A DNA stretch of 64,000 nt. Source: M3007 sp031425155. Its GTDB lineage: Bacteria; Bacteroidota; Bacteroidia; Chitinophagales; Saprospiraceae. Within the stretch, counting starts at the first letter, position 1. Every line of letters starts with the position of its first letter. Location of the stretch: NCBI GenBank assembly GCA_031425155.1, contig JANPIV010000067.1:1-64000 (forward strand), in the 5' to 3' direction. Under the pieces are notes generated by a model, which ran no database searches, was not told where the DNA came from, and saw only the letters and a program-made list of their open reading frames with translations. Positions 51,639-60,655 of the stretch are shown here, piece by piece. The translations under genes were made by a program, and so were the position numbers.

Positions 51639-53297
51639 ATGAAAAATAACATAAAACACCTCATATCGCTGCTCGTCGTGCTCTTCCTGAGTTCGTGCAG
51701 CAAAGAGTTCCTGGAAATAGAACCCCAGGATAAATTGACCATTGATAACTTTTATCGTAACGAAACCGAAATACGGGCTTCCACGGCCTCGCTGTATGGT
51801 TTTCCGTGGTTCGATTTCAACGATAAGATGTTCTGGCTGGTCGGCGACTGTATGTCGGGCAATATGTACTACACCTACGATCAGGAAGGGCAGTTTTTCT
51901 ACTTTTCGTTTACCGAAGGAAATGCCCACTTGTCGACGGGTTGGAAAGGGCTGTATCGCGTAGTATCTTATGCCAATTCTATCATCAATGATATGCCACG
52001 CGCGGCAGCGGGCAAGGTATCGCAGGAGGTGATTGACCGGGGCGTAGGCGAAGCGCGTTTTGTACGCGGTTACTGCTATTATGTGCTGGCTGAATACTGG
52101 GGCGAGGCGCCCATCGTGGAAAATTCAACGGAATTGGTGGTCAATAACGACCTATTTTTGCCAAAAAACACCCAGGCCAATTTGTATGAATTTGCCCGTC
52201 GCGATCTGGCTTTCGCCGCTGAAAAACTGCCCGCTGCCGACAATCCGGGCCGCATCACCCAATGGGCCGCCAAAGGCATGTTGGCCAAACTGCACCTCAC
52301 GATGGCCCAGCACCTGAATGACGGCAAATCCGGTGAAAATTTCAATAAAGCGAAAGAATATGCCACCGACGTGATTGAAAGAAGCGGTTTGGCATTAATG
52401 GCCAACTACGCGGACTTGTTTAAAATTGAAAATAACAACAATTCCGAGTCGCTTTTTGCACTGCAATGGATGGAAGGCGGTTACGCTTTTGGCAACAGCC
52501 GCCAGGCTAACTGGGCCCGGAGCAGCCAACTGACCGGCAACAGCGAGTGCTGGGGCGGTGGTAAATGTGCTACTTACGACCTGGTGCAACACACGGAAGC
52601 GGGCGACAAACGCCAGCCAGCCATCTACATGGCCCCCGGCGACCACTATCCGGAGATTAAAAAATCCAGTGGTGGCTATACGTACGAGATCGTCAGCCGC
52701 GACCCTGCCGATCCGAACATTACACTAGAAGGAGCCGCGCCTGTGTTGAATAATGTCAAGAAATACATCGTGGGCAGTGCCGACGATACGGGCGGAAAAG
52801 TCTCCACTGGCCAGGCCACGGCGATCAATCAGTATATGCTGCGTCTGGCAGATGTGTATTTGATTTATACCGAAGCCGTATTGGGTGCGTCCAGTTCTAC
52901 CAATGATGCCAAAGCCTTGCAGTATTTTAATAACATTCGGGAACGTGCTGGTTTGGCGACTAAAACGGACGTGACGTTCAATGATATTCTACAAGAACGC
53001 CGCATGGAATTTGGTATGGAAAGCATGTACTGGTTTGATGTGAAACGCGCTTATTATCGCGATCCTGCCGCTACTTTGGCCATGCTGAATGCCCAACAAC
53101 GCGAGTTCACGTATTACCGCGATAACTCGCCCACGGCGGCTGATGAAAACACGGTGGAAGGCTATATTCTGCAACCACCCGCCAGCCCTATTTCGGTGAC
53201 GGCGGCGCGGATGGCCCTGCCTATTCCGGCGGCGGAAGTAGTCGCCAATCCTAAATTGGGGAGTGGTCAGCCAGCGGAAGAGTATGATTTTAACTAA
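51639..53297 (+). CDS. SusD/RagB family glycan-binding lipoprotein
   Basis: The product is 552 residues. Lipobox LSSC (Cys20) is followed by the SusD start KEFLEIEPQDKLTIDNFYRNE, helices with TPR-like packing (GEARFVRGYCYYVLAEYWGEAPI, RRDLAFAAEKLPAA, AAKGMLAKLHLTMAQHLN) and the C-terminal RMEFGMESMYWFDVKR and LPIPAAEVVANPKLG motifs. It should sit as the lid of the SusC barrel at the cell surface and bind the substrate. It is 254 bp after susC with a repeat hairpin between. The tight pair defines the utilization locus. Confidence 0.96.
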   Translation: MKNNIKHLISLLVVLFLSSCSKEFLEIEPQDKLTIDNFYRNETEIRASTASLYGFPWFDFNDKMFWLVGDCMSGNMYYTYDQEGQFFYFSFTEGNAHLSTGWKGLYRVVSYANSIINDMPRAAAGKVSQEVIDRGVGEARFVRGYCYYVLAEYWGEAPIVENSTELVVNNDLFLPKNTQANLYEFARRDLAFAAEKLPAADNPGRITQWAAKGMLAKLHLTMAQHLNDGKSGENFNKAKEYATDVIERSGLALMANYADLFKIENNNNSESLFALQWMEGGYAFGNSRQANWARSSQLTGNSECWGGGKCATYDLVQHTEAGDKRQPAIYMAPGDHYPEIKKSSGGYTYEIVSRDPADPNITLEGAAPVLNNVKKYIVGSADDTGGKVSTGQATAINQYMLRLADVYLIYTEAVLGASSSTNDAKALQYFNNIRERAGLATKTDVTFNDILQERRMEFGMESMYWFDVKRAYYRDPAATLAMLNAQQREFTYYRDNSPTAADENTVEGYILQPPASPISVTAARMALPIPAAEVVANPKLGSGQPAEEYDFN

Positions 53298-53303
53298 TAA
53301 AAA

Positions 53304-53477
53304 TTGATTGATGAATGCAGATTGATGAATGTTGATTTTTGATGTTAAAAACCCGTTTCGATAAAAATAGAACAAATAGATGTTTGAATTTGCTAAAAAT
53401 GCAGAAATAACCTTCATCTATTTAAAGCCTAGTACATCAAAAATCAACAATCATGTAATCTGCATTCATCAATCAAA
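53304..53477. repeat. Long inverted repeat, family ttgattgatgaatg, copy 2
   Basis: TTGATTGATGAATGCAGATT (53304-53323) is the complement of AATCTGCATTCATCAATCAA (53458-53477), with GATGAATGTTGATTTTTGATG against ACATCAAAAATCAACAATC inside. It lies between the SusD gene and the first glycan-binding gene. Its loop (about 80 bp) differs from the other copies. Confidence 0.85.
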
Positions 53478-53582
53478 AAAATTAGACTTTATAATCAGAA
53501 ATATATAAACCCCTCCCTAAACCCTTCTAAACCTTTTTTCTAAATCCTCCTAAACCATTTTTCAACCATTCAATTAAAAATC

Positions 53583-54761
53583 ATGCAACCAATCATAAAA
53601 TTCTCCACTTTTCTAATGGCCTGCGCGATGGTCATGGGAGTCATTGCTTCTTGTAAAAAAGAGGAAGTGAAGCCCAACAATGGCGAGCCGGTCGTCTATT
53701 ATATCCGTTCCACGGACCCGGCCCTGTCCGATTCGCTGCTGAACGGCACGTTCATGGGCAGTTTGGTGGCCGTCGTTGGTGACAATTTGGGCGACACCCG
53801 CGAAGTGTGGTTCAATGACCAGGCCGCTACGTTGAACCCCACCTACATCACCGACAAAAGCATTCTGGTCAATGTGCCGAGCAACGTACCGAGCGTTGTG
53901 ACCAATAAAATGCGGCTGGTTTTCAGCGACGGCAGCGAGTTATTGTACGATTTTTCGGTCAATGTACCTGCACCCCAAATTACTGGCATCAAGAGCGAAT
54001 TTGTACCCGATGGCGGCACGATCATACTAGTTGGCGATTTCTTTTTTGAGCCGAAAGTGATCTTCACGGGTGATGTACAAGGCACGGTAATATCGCTTAC
54101 CAAGACCGAAATACAAGTACAGGTACCCGAAGGAGCCGGTTCCGGGCCAATTTCGGTCAAGACCAATTTCGGTACCGCCAAATCAAGATTCCACTTCCGC
54201 GACGACCGCAACGTGATTCTGGATTACGATACCAAACTGCACGAAACCTGGACCGCACCCATCGCAAGCGATGACCCTGTGGGCTGCTCTGGTGGTTACG
54301 CCCATTTCAAAAACCCCGCAGACGGTGCCTGGATGTGGGATAATGGCCTGACGATGCAATATTGGGCCCCTCGTGGCCGTGGCAATGTACCCGTCGGGAC
54401 TGGCGATATCAACGATCTGGTGCTCAAATTTGAAGCAAACGTGCCTATCGAATGGAGAGACGTACGTATGGAAATTTTCTTCGCGCCCTTCGCTGAAGAT
54501 CATGGCCGCGACCTGCCGAGTACGGTGTTTGCCCGCTGGCAGCCGTGGAAGACCGGCCCGTATAAAACCGACGGCTGGGTCACCATCACCATTCCATTGA
54601 CCGAGTTCAAATACGGCAAGGACGACCCGGACGATTTGGGCAACAAGAAAATTGAAAACCTGTCTTCCCTCACCAATATCACCATGATGCTTTTTGGCCC
54701 GGCCGCTGGCCCGAATCCGGTGAGCATTGCGATTGATAATGTGCGGGTAGTACCGAAATAA
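53583..54761 (+). CDS. Surface glycan-binding lipoprotein with IPT and C-terminal XBD-type domain
   Basis: The product is 392 residues; the lipobox ends at Cys24 (VIASC). Residues about 30-210 are IPT/TIG-like sandwiches (GSLVAVVGDNLGDTREVWFN, GGTIILVGDFFFEPKVIFTG). The C-terminal half (about 215-392; GYAHFKNPADGAWMWDNG, DVRMEIFFAPF, RWQPWKTGPYKTDGWVTIT, MMLFGPAAGPNPVSIAIDNVRV) has the layout of the SGBP-B xyloglucan-binding-type domain. It is a SusE/F-position protein that holds the polysaccharide at the surface. The ligand is inferred from locus context. Confidence 0.84.
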   Translation: MQPIIKFSTFLMACAMVMGVIASCKKEEVKPNNGEPVVYYIRSTDPALSDSLLNGTFMGSLVAVVGDNLGDTREVWFNDQAATLNPTYITDKSILVNVPSNVPSVVTNKMRLVFSDGSELLYDFSVNVPAPQITGIKSEFVPDGGTIILVGDFFFEPKVIFTGDVQGTVISLTKTEIQVQVPEGAGSGPISVKTNFGTAKSRFHFRDDRNVILDYDTKLHETWTAPIASDDPVGCSGGYAHFKNPADGAWMWDNGLTMQYWAPRGRGNVPVGTGDINDLVLKFEANVPIEWRDVRMEIFFAPFAEDHGRDLPSTVFARWQPWKTGPYKTDGWVTITIPLTEFKYGKDDPDDLGNKKIENLSSLTNITMMLFGPAAGPNPVSIAIDNVRVVPK

Positions 54762-54762
54762 G

Positions 54763-54870
54763 GGAGGATTTGAGGATTTGAGTATGCGAGTATTTGATTA
54801 AAAAACCACGAATCGTGTAATTGATCAAATACTCGAATCCTCAACCTTCCAAACCCTCGCATCCTCAAAA
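54763..54870. repeat. Imperfect inverted repeat gaggatttgag/ctcaaatcctc type
   Basis: GAGTATTTGAT (54788-54798) pairs with ATCAAATACTC (54824-54834) and GAGGATTTGAG-like units extend both sides. It lies in the short gap between the two glycan-binding genes and might be a terminator-like processing site. Confidence 0.55.
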
Positions 54871-54908
54871 AACACCATCTTATATTCATTCAACCAGCCA
54901 ATAACATC

Positions 54909-57014
54909 ATGTCCCACATATTCAAAACAAAGCCGCTGTTGATCCTGCTGGCTTCCATTTGTCTCCTCGTGTATGCCTGCAAAAAGGACGACGATACGGA
55001 TAGCACCCAGATTCAACTATTAAGTTTCGGCCCATCGCCCGTGCTGCGCGGAGGTGAACTCCGGTTCATTGGCCACAACCTGGATAAAGTAACCGCTATT
55101 ATTTTATCCGATAATGTAGAAGTAACTACTTTTAAAACCAAAAACGCCGACCTGATCGTCATTGACGTACCGGAAGCAACAGTGGATGGCAAAGTAACCC
55201 TGAAAACACCACAGGGCGACATTCAGACTAAAACTATCCTGAAAATTTCCGAGCCAATTACGCTTACTTCGGTGACTCCGCATCAGGCGCGTCCCGGAGA
55301 AGTAGTGACGCTGGAAGGCACTTATTTGAATTTAATTAAAGAGGTTATTTTTAATAATAAAAAAGCCGTGGGCGACACCGCTTTTTTAAGTCAAACACGC
55401 ACTAAAATTGAAGTCCGTGTACCGGAAGATGCGCAGACGGGTGCCGTGGTGATTTCCAATGGTTTGGCCGATCCAATTCTGGTCGAATCCAAAGATTCTC
55501 TATTAGTAACGCTGCCCGCTGTGACGGCCCTCTCCCCTACCCCGGTCAAGGCGGGGACGGCACTGACTATTGATGGTACTGATCTTGATTTAGTAAAGGA
55601 AATTGCGTTTGGTGGTGGCACGAAGGTCACGACTTTTACCAGTGTTTCGCCAACGCAAATTGTCGTGGACGTACCGGCCAATGCCAAAGATGGCGCGATC
55701 AAATTGACCGTAGCCTCGTTGGTACAAGTAACCACAAACCAACAAATAGTCCTGAAAGTACCGGCTATTAGTTCGGTAGCGCCCAATCCGGCGAAAAACG
55801 GCCAGACCATTACGGTACAAGGCACTGATTTAGATTTGATTACCAAGGCCACGTTTGGTGGTGGCAAACTTGGTGCTATCCAAGCGGGCGGCAGCAGCAC
55901 AGAAATCACGGTCCAGGTGCCTATTGACGCCACAGAAGGCGCAGTGGCTTTTGGTACCGCCGCCGACAAATCCGTTTCTTCGGATGCCCTGGCCTTAGTG
56001 AAACCAGTAATTAGTGCCGTCACGCCCACGGATATTCAGGTCAATACTGAAATTACTATTACCGGTACTAATCTGGATTTAGTAACCAATGTAAAATTCG
56101 GCGGGGACAAAGAGGCTGCTCCCACCAGTGCGACTGATACAGAATTGAAAGTAACCGTGCCAGTTGGGACAGCCTCCGGTGCATTTATACTAGTGACGGC
56201 TAATGGTGAACAAATAACCTCCAGTCAATCCATCACTATTCTGGCTTCTACTTCGGCGACCGTGACTGCTATGCCTACTTCGGCAAAACCCGGTGAAATG
56301 ATTAATATTGAAGGCGTTAATCTGGATGAAATTACCGAAGTAATTTTCCCGGTGGGGGTTTCGGCGACGATGTTTGGTATTAAAAACGCCACCCTTATTC
56401 AAGTCATTATTCCAATGGGTGTCCAAACCGGCATTGGTCGCATCAAGTTAATTACTACTTTGGGTGAAGTCACGGAAACGCCGGAAATCAATATTCAGGG
56501 TGTGGACCCGGTCGTAGATCCCGCATTAGTGTTCTTTAATTTCGATGATCTAGGTTTCTGGTGGAACGATGCCGGTGTACTGGAAAATGAACCTGCGCTT
56601 AGTTTAAATGGCACGAATTATCTGCATGTCAATAAAGCCTGCAATGGCTGGACGGGCTTTTTCTGGCGCAATGGCGGCAATGGTTTCCCCGGCGCTACCA
56701 TCAGTACCAACGTGAGCGATTATAACCTTAAATTTGATATTAATGTACTGGAACCCATCACCGGCGGCGAGTTTGCCTGGCGTTTGAAAGGCTCTTCCGG
56801 CGACTTCTGGTACTACTGGAAGCCCTGGGAAACCACTGGTTCTTATACCACACCGGGCTGGATCACGGTCACTATTCCATTGGATGGATTCTATGCGGGT
56901 ACTACGCAAATTGCTGATTTATCCACCATTAGCGAAGATTTCGGCGTTGCTTTCAATAACGGTACTTCGCAGGTGAATGTACTGTTTGATAATGTGCGGT
57001 TTGAGCATGAGTAA
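54909..57014 (+). CDS. Surface glycan-binding lipoprotein with six IPT repeats and XBD-type C-terminus
   Basis: The product is 701 residues; the lipobox ends at Cys24 (VYAC). Six IPT/TIG repeats (about 25-535) share the phrase (G/I)(T/G)xLD(L/K)(V/I)x(E/N)(I/V)xFGG, for example TIDGTDLDLVKEIAFGGG, TVQGTDLDLITKATFGGG and TITGTNLDLVTNVKFGG. The C-terminal domain (about 545-701; VFFNFDDLGFWWNDAGVLE, FFWRNGGNGF, WAWRLKGSSGDFWYYWKPWE) resembles the SGBP-B glycan-binding domain and has many aromatic residues. It likely lifts its binding tip away from the membrane. It follows the shorter glycan-binding gene by 147 bp and precedes GH26. Confidence 0.84.
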   Translation: MSHIFKTKPLLILLASICLLVYACKKDDDTDSTQIQLLSFGPSPVLRGGELRFIGHNLDKVTAIILSDNVEVTTFKTKNADLIVIDVPEATVDGKVTLKTPQGDIQTKTILKISEPITLTSVTPHQARPGEVVTLEGTYLNLIKEVIFNNKKAVGDTAFLSQTRTKIEVRVPEDAQTGAVVISNGLADPILVESKDSLLVTLPAVTALSPTPVKAGTALTIDGTDLDLVKEIAFGGGTKVTTFTSVSPTQIVVDVPANAKDGAIKLTVASLVQVTTNQQIVLKVPAISSVAPNPAKNGQTITVQGTDLDLITKATFGGGKLGAIQAGGSSTEITVQVPIDATEGAVAFGTAADKSVSSDALALVKPVISAVTPTDIQVNTEITITGTNLDLVTNVKFGGDKEAAPTSATDTELKVTVPVGTASGAFILVTANGEQITSSQSITILASTSATVTAMPTSAKPGEMINIEGVNLDEITEVIFPVGVSATMFGIKNATLIQVIIPMGVQTGIGRIKLITTLGEVTETPEINIQGVDPVVDPALVFFNFDDLGFWWNDAGVLENEPALSLNGTNYLHVNKACNGWTGFFWRNGGNGFPGATISTNVSDYNLKFDINVLEPITGGEFAWRLKGSSGDFWYYWKPWETTGSYTTPGWITVTIPLDGFYAGTTQIADLSTISEDFGVAFNNGTSQVNVLFDNVRFEHE

Positions 57015-57070
57015 GTAACGCGGATTGCGCGGATAAACGCGGATTTTATTGATCTGTCCACGCTACGTTT

Positions 57071-57156
57071 TTTGTCATCCTGTCGGGAACCGTCCACGTC
57101 GCGGGCTACGTTTAACGTGCGCTTACAACCTGGACGGTTCCCGACAGGATGACAAA
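57071..57156. repeat. Perfect 26-bp-arm inverted repeat, GTCATCC-ended
   Basis: Arms 57071-57096 and 57131-57156 are exact complements (TTTGTCATCCTGTCGGGAAC at the left end) with a 34-nt loop. It lies between the glycan-binding gene and GH26. The motif TGTCATCCTGxCG occurs again near 63323, before the GH3 gene. Confidence 0.85.
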
Positions 57157-57241
57157 CGTAGAGTTCCTTGCGGAAAAATAAAAAGTGACGTACACCCCAT
57201 ACAGTCAACTAATAGTTTTTACTTAAAAATATTATTTGTCT

Positions 57242-58426
57242 ATGCTCCTCATAAAAGCACACCGGCTTTTATGCCTGTTTGCCTTGTGCCTGCTCTCTTC
57301 GTCTTTGCTGGCGCAGGCATCCGACCCAAAAGCCACGAAACGCACCCGCGCCCTGTTCGAGAACTTACGTAATGTAGCCGCCAACCACATTATGTTTGGT
57401 CACCAGGATGATCTGGCTTACGGCGTTTTTTGGCGAAGTGAAGCGCGTCGCTCTGATGTGCAGGAAAGTTGTGGGAATTATCCCGCGCTGTTTGGTTGGG
57501 ACCTGGGCAAGCAATTCGGCAGAAACCAAGCGTACAACATTGATTCCGTGAATTTTGCGAAGATGCGCGGTATGATTCAATTTGCCTATAAATTAGGCAG
57601 TGCGAACACGATTAGTTGGCACCTCGATAACCTTACCAGTGGTGGCAGTGCCTGGGACACGACTACTTCGGTGCGGCATATTCTGCCGGGCGGCAAAGAC
57701 CACGAAAAACTGGTGGCACAACTGGATCAATTAGCCGATTTCTTAAAAAGTTTGCGAACGGGCGGGATATTTCCGAAAACGATTCCGATTATTTTCCGTC
57801 CTTGGCACGAGCATACCGGCAGTTGGTTCTGGTGGGGCACTAAAAGTTGCACCCCGGAAGAATACAAGACATTGTGGCGTTTTACGGTGGATTATTTACG
57901 CAAAAAAAGGGTGCATAATGTGCTCTATGCTTACTCGCCGGATTTCTTTCGCGATGAAGCGCAGTATATGCTGAATTATCCCGGCGACGACTATGTGGAC
58001 GTGTTTGGATTGGACTATTATTACCGCCCGGAAAATGTGGAAACCATCGTTACCGATCTGCCGCAAAAACTGGCAATTATGACGCATTTAGCAGAACAAC
58101 ACTATAAAGTCGCCGCTTTTACGGAAACCGGCTTTGAGGCCATCCCCGAAGAAAACTGGTGGACCAAGAAATTCCTGGCCCAAATAAGAGATGCTAAACT
58201 GGCTTATGTGATGCTCTGGCGAAATGCTTATCACGGCTCCAAAAGTAACCACTATTACGTCCCCTACCCCGGCCAGATTAGTTGTAAGGATTTTATTCAA
58301 TTCAGTCGCGATCAGCGGGTGTTGTTTCAGGACAGATTGCCAAAACTTTATAAAAAACCAAAGAATAAAGTAGAGAAAGTGCGCCAAAGTGCCGTGGGGC
58401 CGGTGGAAGTGCTTAAGACGGAGTAA
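57242..58426 (+). CDS. GH26 glycoside hydrolase (beta-mannanase-like)
   Basis: The product is 394 residues from the ATG at 57242 (a TTG two codons earlier is possible); signal peptide to about 25. The GH26 barrel is visible: MFGHQDDLAYGVFW, ALFGWDLGK, ISWHLDN and the acid/base Glu190 in IIFRPWHEHTGSWFWWG. The nucleophile Glu295 is in AAFTETGFE, so it should be active. GH26 members cut beta-1,4-mannan, and some act on mixed beta-glucans or xylans. The protein lacks a T9SS tail, so it is probably periplasmic. With GH9, GH3 and the symporter it suggests glucomannan or beta-glucan breakdown. Confidence 0.92.
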   Translation: MLLIKAHRLLCLFALCLLSSSLLAQASDPKATKRTRALFENLRNVAANHIMFGHQDDLAYGVFWRSEARRSDVQESCGNYPALFGWDLGKQFGRNQAYNIDSVNFAKMRGMIQFAYKLGSANTISWHLDNLTSGGSAWDTTTSVRHILPGGKDHEKLVAQLDQLADFLKSLRTGGIFPKTIPIIFRPWHEHTGSWFWWGTKSCTPEEYKTLWRFTVDYLRKKRVHNVLYAYSPDFFRDEAQYMLNYPGDDYVDVFGLDYYYRPENVETIVTDLPQKLAIMTHLAEQHYKVAAFTETGFEAIPEENWWTKKFLAQIRDAKLAYVMLWRNAYHGSKSNHYYVPYPGQISCKDFIQFSRDQRVLFQDRLPKLYKKPKNKVEKVRQSAVGPVEVLKTE

Positions 58427-58512
58427 GCAAGTGGAAAGGTTTTTATTGCCTAACTATTGGACTTGCTATATTGTACCTCGTTGATATTTGGTCATACAAA
58501 GTGCAACATTTT

Positions 58513-58672
58513 TTGATTGATGAATGCGGATTGATGAATGTTGATATTTGATGGTACACGACGTGCGCTTTTACATCAAAAATCAACATTCATCAATCTT
58601 ATATCATCAATCAAATTTTTTTTATTATGATCATTCAAAAGTACTACGTTTATTGACGGTCATTGTGAAACA
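58513..58672. repeat. Long inverted repeat, family ttgattgatgaatg, copy 3
   Basis: TTGATTGATGAATGCGGATT begins at 58513 and ATATCATCAATCAAATTTTT ends the right arm near 58619. The flank TATTGACGGTCATTGTGAAAC matches copy 1. It occupies most of the 294-bp gap between GH26 and the symporter. Confidence 0.8.
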
Positions 58673-58720
58673 AACCCATTTCCTGCTAAATCCCTTCCCA
58701 AACCCACTACTAAATAAATT

Positions 58721-60583
58721 ATGAAACTCACCTTCCTCGATTTTGCCATCATCGGCGTCTATCTACTGGTTATTCTCTATATCGGCCTGCGCATGAGGCG
58801 GCAGGCGGTCAAGAGTAAGGACGACTACCTGATGGGGGGCAAAAGTCTGCCCTGGTATATGTTGGGGCTCTCGAATGCGCACGATATGTTCGATATTTCG
58901 GGCACGATGTGGATGGTGACGCTTCTATTTGTCTATGGTTTAAAATCGGTGTGGCTACCCTGGCTGTGGCCGTCATTTAACCAGATATTCTTAATGGTTT
59001 TCTTATCGGCCTGGTTACGGCGTTCTAATGCGGCGACCGGGGCGGAATGGATACATTCGCGGTTTGGTTATGGCCGGGGAGTGGCCCAATCACACTCGGT
59101 GGTCGTGGCTTTTGCGCTGATTGGTTGCCTGGGTTTTCTGGCGTATGGTTTTATTGGACTGGGTAAATTTGTGGAAATATTCCTGCCCTGGGAGGTAGTG
59201 GGTGCATATATGCCCTTCGATGTGGCTCCGCGCTGGGTACCCCATTTTTACGGCATTGTCTTTACTTTATTTGCCGTATTCTATTCTATTCTGGGCGGTA
59301 TGAAAGGCATCGTTATTGGCGACGTGGTGATGTATGCGATTATGACCGTAGCGGCTTTTTGTGTGGGTGGTATTGCAATGTATCATTTACACGGACAAAC
59401 CCTGCCTGTACCGGCGGCCTGGCATGATCTCAGTTTTGGCTGGAACTTGAATATGGACTGGTCAAGCATCATCCCGGAAGTGAATCAGAAAGTAGCGGAA
59501 GATGGGTATTCTCTATTCGGTTTACTCTTTATGATGATGATTTTCAAGGGCGTACTAGCAAGTTTGGCGGGTCCGGCACCGAACTACGATATGCAGAAAA
59601 TCCTGTCCACGCGGTCGCCGCAGGAAGCTTCCAAAATGTCTGGTTTTGTCTCGGTCGTCTTGTTACCCGTGCGTTATTCGATGGTGGCCGGGTTTGCGGT
59701 GCTGGCTTTACTATTCTATAACCAGATGGATTTGAGTGCAGTAGATGCCTCTGGTAAAACCTATATAGATTTTGAGCGCATTTTACCGGCGGCGATCAAT
59801 GATTTTATTCCAACGGGCTTACTGGGCTTAGTATTAACTGGCCTAATTGCCGCTTTCATGGGTACTTTTTCGGGTACGCTCAACGCGGCCCAATCCTATA
59901 TAGTGAACGATATTTACCTGAAGCACATTAACCCCCAGGCCGGGCACAAAAGAGTGCTGGCCATGAATTATGGTTCCGGTCTGGTGGTCGTGTTCATTAG
60001 TTTTGTGCTGGGTTTTTATGCGGGTAGTGTGGAGCGCATTCTGCAATGGATCGTCGGTGGATTATATGGTGGTTATGTAGCGGCCAATGTATTCAAATGG
60101 TACTGGTGGCGATTTAATGCGACCGGCTTTTTCTGGGGTATGGCGGCGGGTATTATTGCGGCTTTATTTATGCCATCTTTAATGGCGGCTTTTCCAGAAA
60201 TATTTACCCAAAAACTGCCCATTTTCTACTTCCCGCTCTTGTTGGCTGTGTCTTTGATTGGTTGTTTGGCAGGCACTTACTCCGCTCCTCCGACTGAAAT
60301 GGAGACGTTAAAAGGCTTCTACCGAAATGTACGGCCCTGGGGTTTCTGGGAACCTGTTCATGCCGCTGTTGAGGCAGAAACCCCCAATTTTCAGCGCAAT
60401 ACTAATTTCGGCAAAGATATGCTCAATGTCGCGGTGGGCATTGTGGCGCAAATTTCCATGACCGTCCTCCCAATTTACGTCATTCTCTATAATTGGATGG
60501 CGGTGGGAATAGTAATTGTGATTCTAATCCCTTGTGTTGTTTTCTTGAAACGCAATTGGTGGAATCCGTTGCATGCGGCGTAA
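58721..60583 (+). CDS. Sodium:solute symporter (SSS family)
   Basis: The product is 620 residues with about 14 membrane helices. It starts MKLTFLDFAIIGVYLLVILYIG and shows SSS patterns such as RRQAVKSKDDYLMGGKSLPW, AYGFIGLGKFVEIFLPW, YSILGGMKGIVIGDVVMY, LLGLVLTGLIAAFMGTFSGT and NAAQSYIVNDIYLK. The family moves sugars, acids or nucleosides with Na+. Its place between GH26 and GH9 suggests import of the released sugars across the inner membrane. Confidence 0.92.
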   Translation: MKLTFLDFAIIGVYLLVILYIGLRMRRQAVKSKDDYLMGGKSLPWYMLGLSNAHDMFDISGTMWMVTLLFVYGLKSVWLPWLWPSFNQIFLMVFLSAWLRRSNAATGAEWIHSRFGYGRGVAQSHSVVVAFALIGCLGFLAYGFIGLGKFVEIFLPWEVVGAYMPFDVAPRWVPHFYGIVFTLFAVFYSILGGMKGIVIGDVVMYAIMTVAAFCVGGIAMYHLHGQTLPVPAAWHDLSFGWNLNMDWSSIIPEVNQKVAEDGYSLFGLLFMMMIFKGVLASLAGPAPNYDMQKILSTRSPQEASKMSGFVSVVLLPVRYSMVAGFAVLALLFYNQMDLSAVDASGKTYIDFERILPAAINDFIPTGLLGLVLTGLIAAFMGTFSGTLNAAQSYIVNDIYLKHINPQAGHKRVLAMNYGSGLVVVFISFVLGFYAGSVERILQWIVGGLYGGYVAANVFKWYWWRFNATGFFWGMAAGIIAALFMPSLMAAFPEIFTQKLPIFYFPLLLAVSLIGCLAGTYSAPPTEMETLKGFYRNVRPWGFWEPVHAAVEAETPNFQRNTNFGKDMLNVAVGIVAQISMTVLPIYVILYNWMAVGIVIVILIPCVVFLKRNWWNPLHAA

Positions 60584-60591
60584 AAAGCACT

Positions 60592-60625
60592 TTTTGTCAT
60601 TCCCGGTTTATCGGGAATGACAAAA
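60592..60625 (+). repeat. Perfect 14-bp hairpin, GTCATTC-ended
   Basis: TTTTGTCATTCCCG (60592-60605) and CGGGAATGACAAAA (60612-60625) pair around a 6-nt loop. It lies between the symporter stop and the GH9 start and could act as a terminator for either strand. Confidence 0.8.
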
Positions 60626-60655
60626 GCAGCGTACACCTTATCCACAAAACAGACT

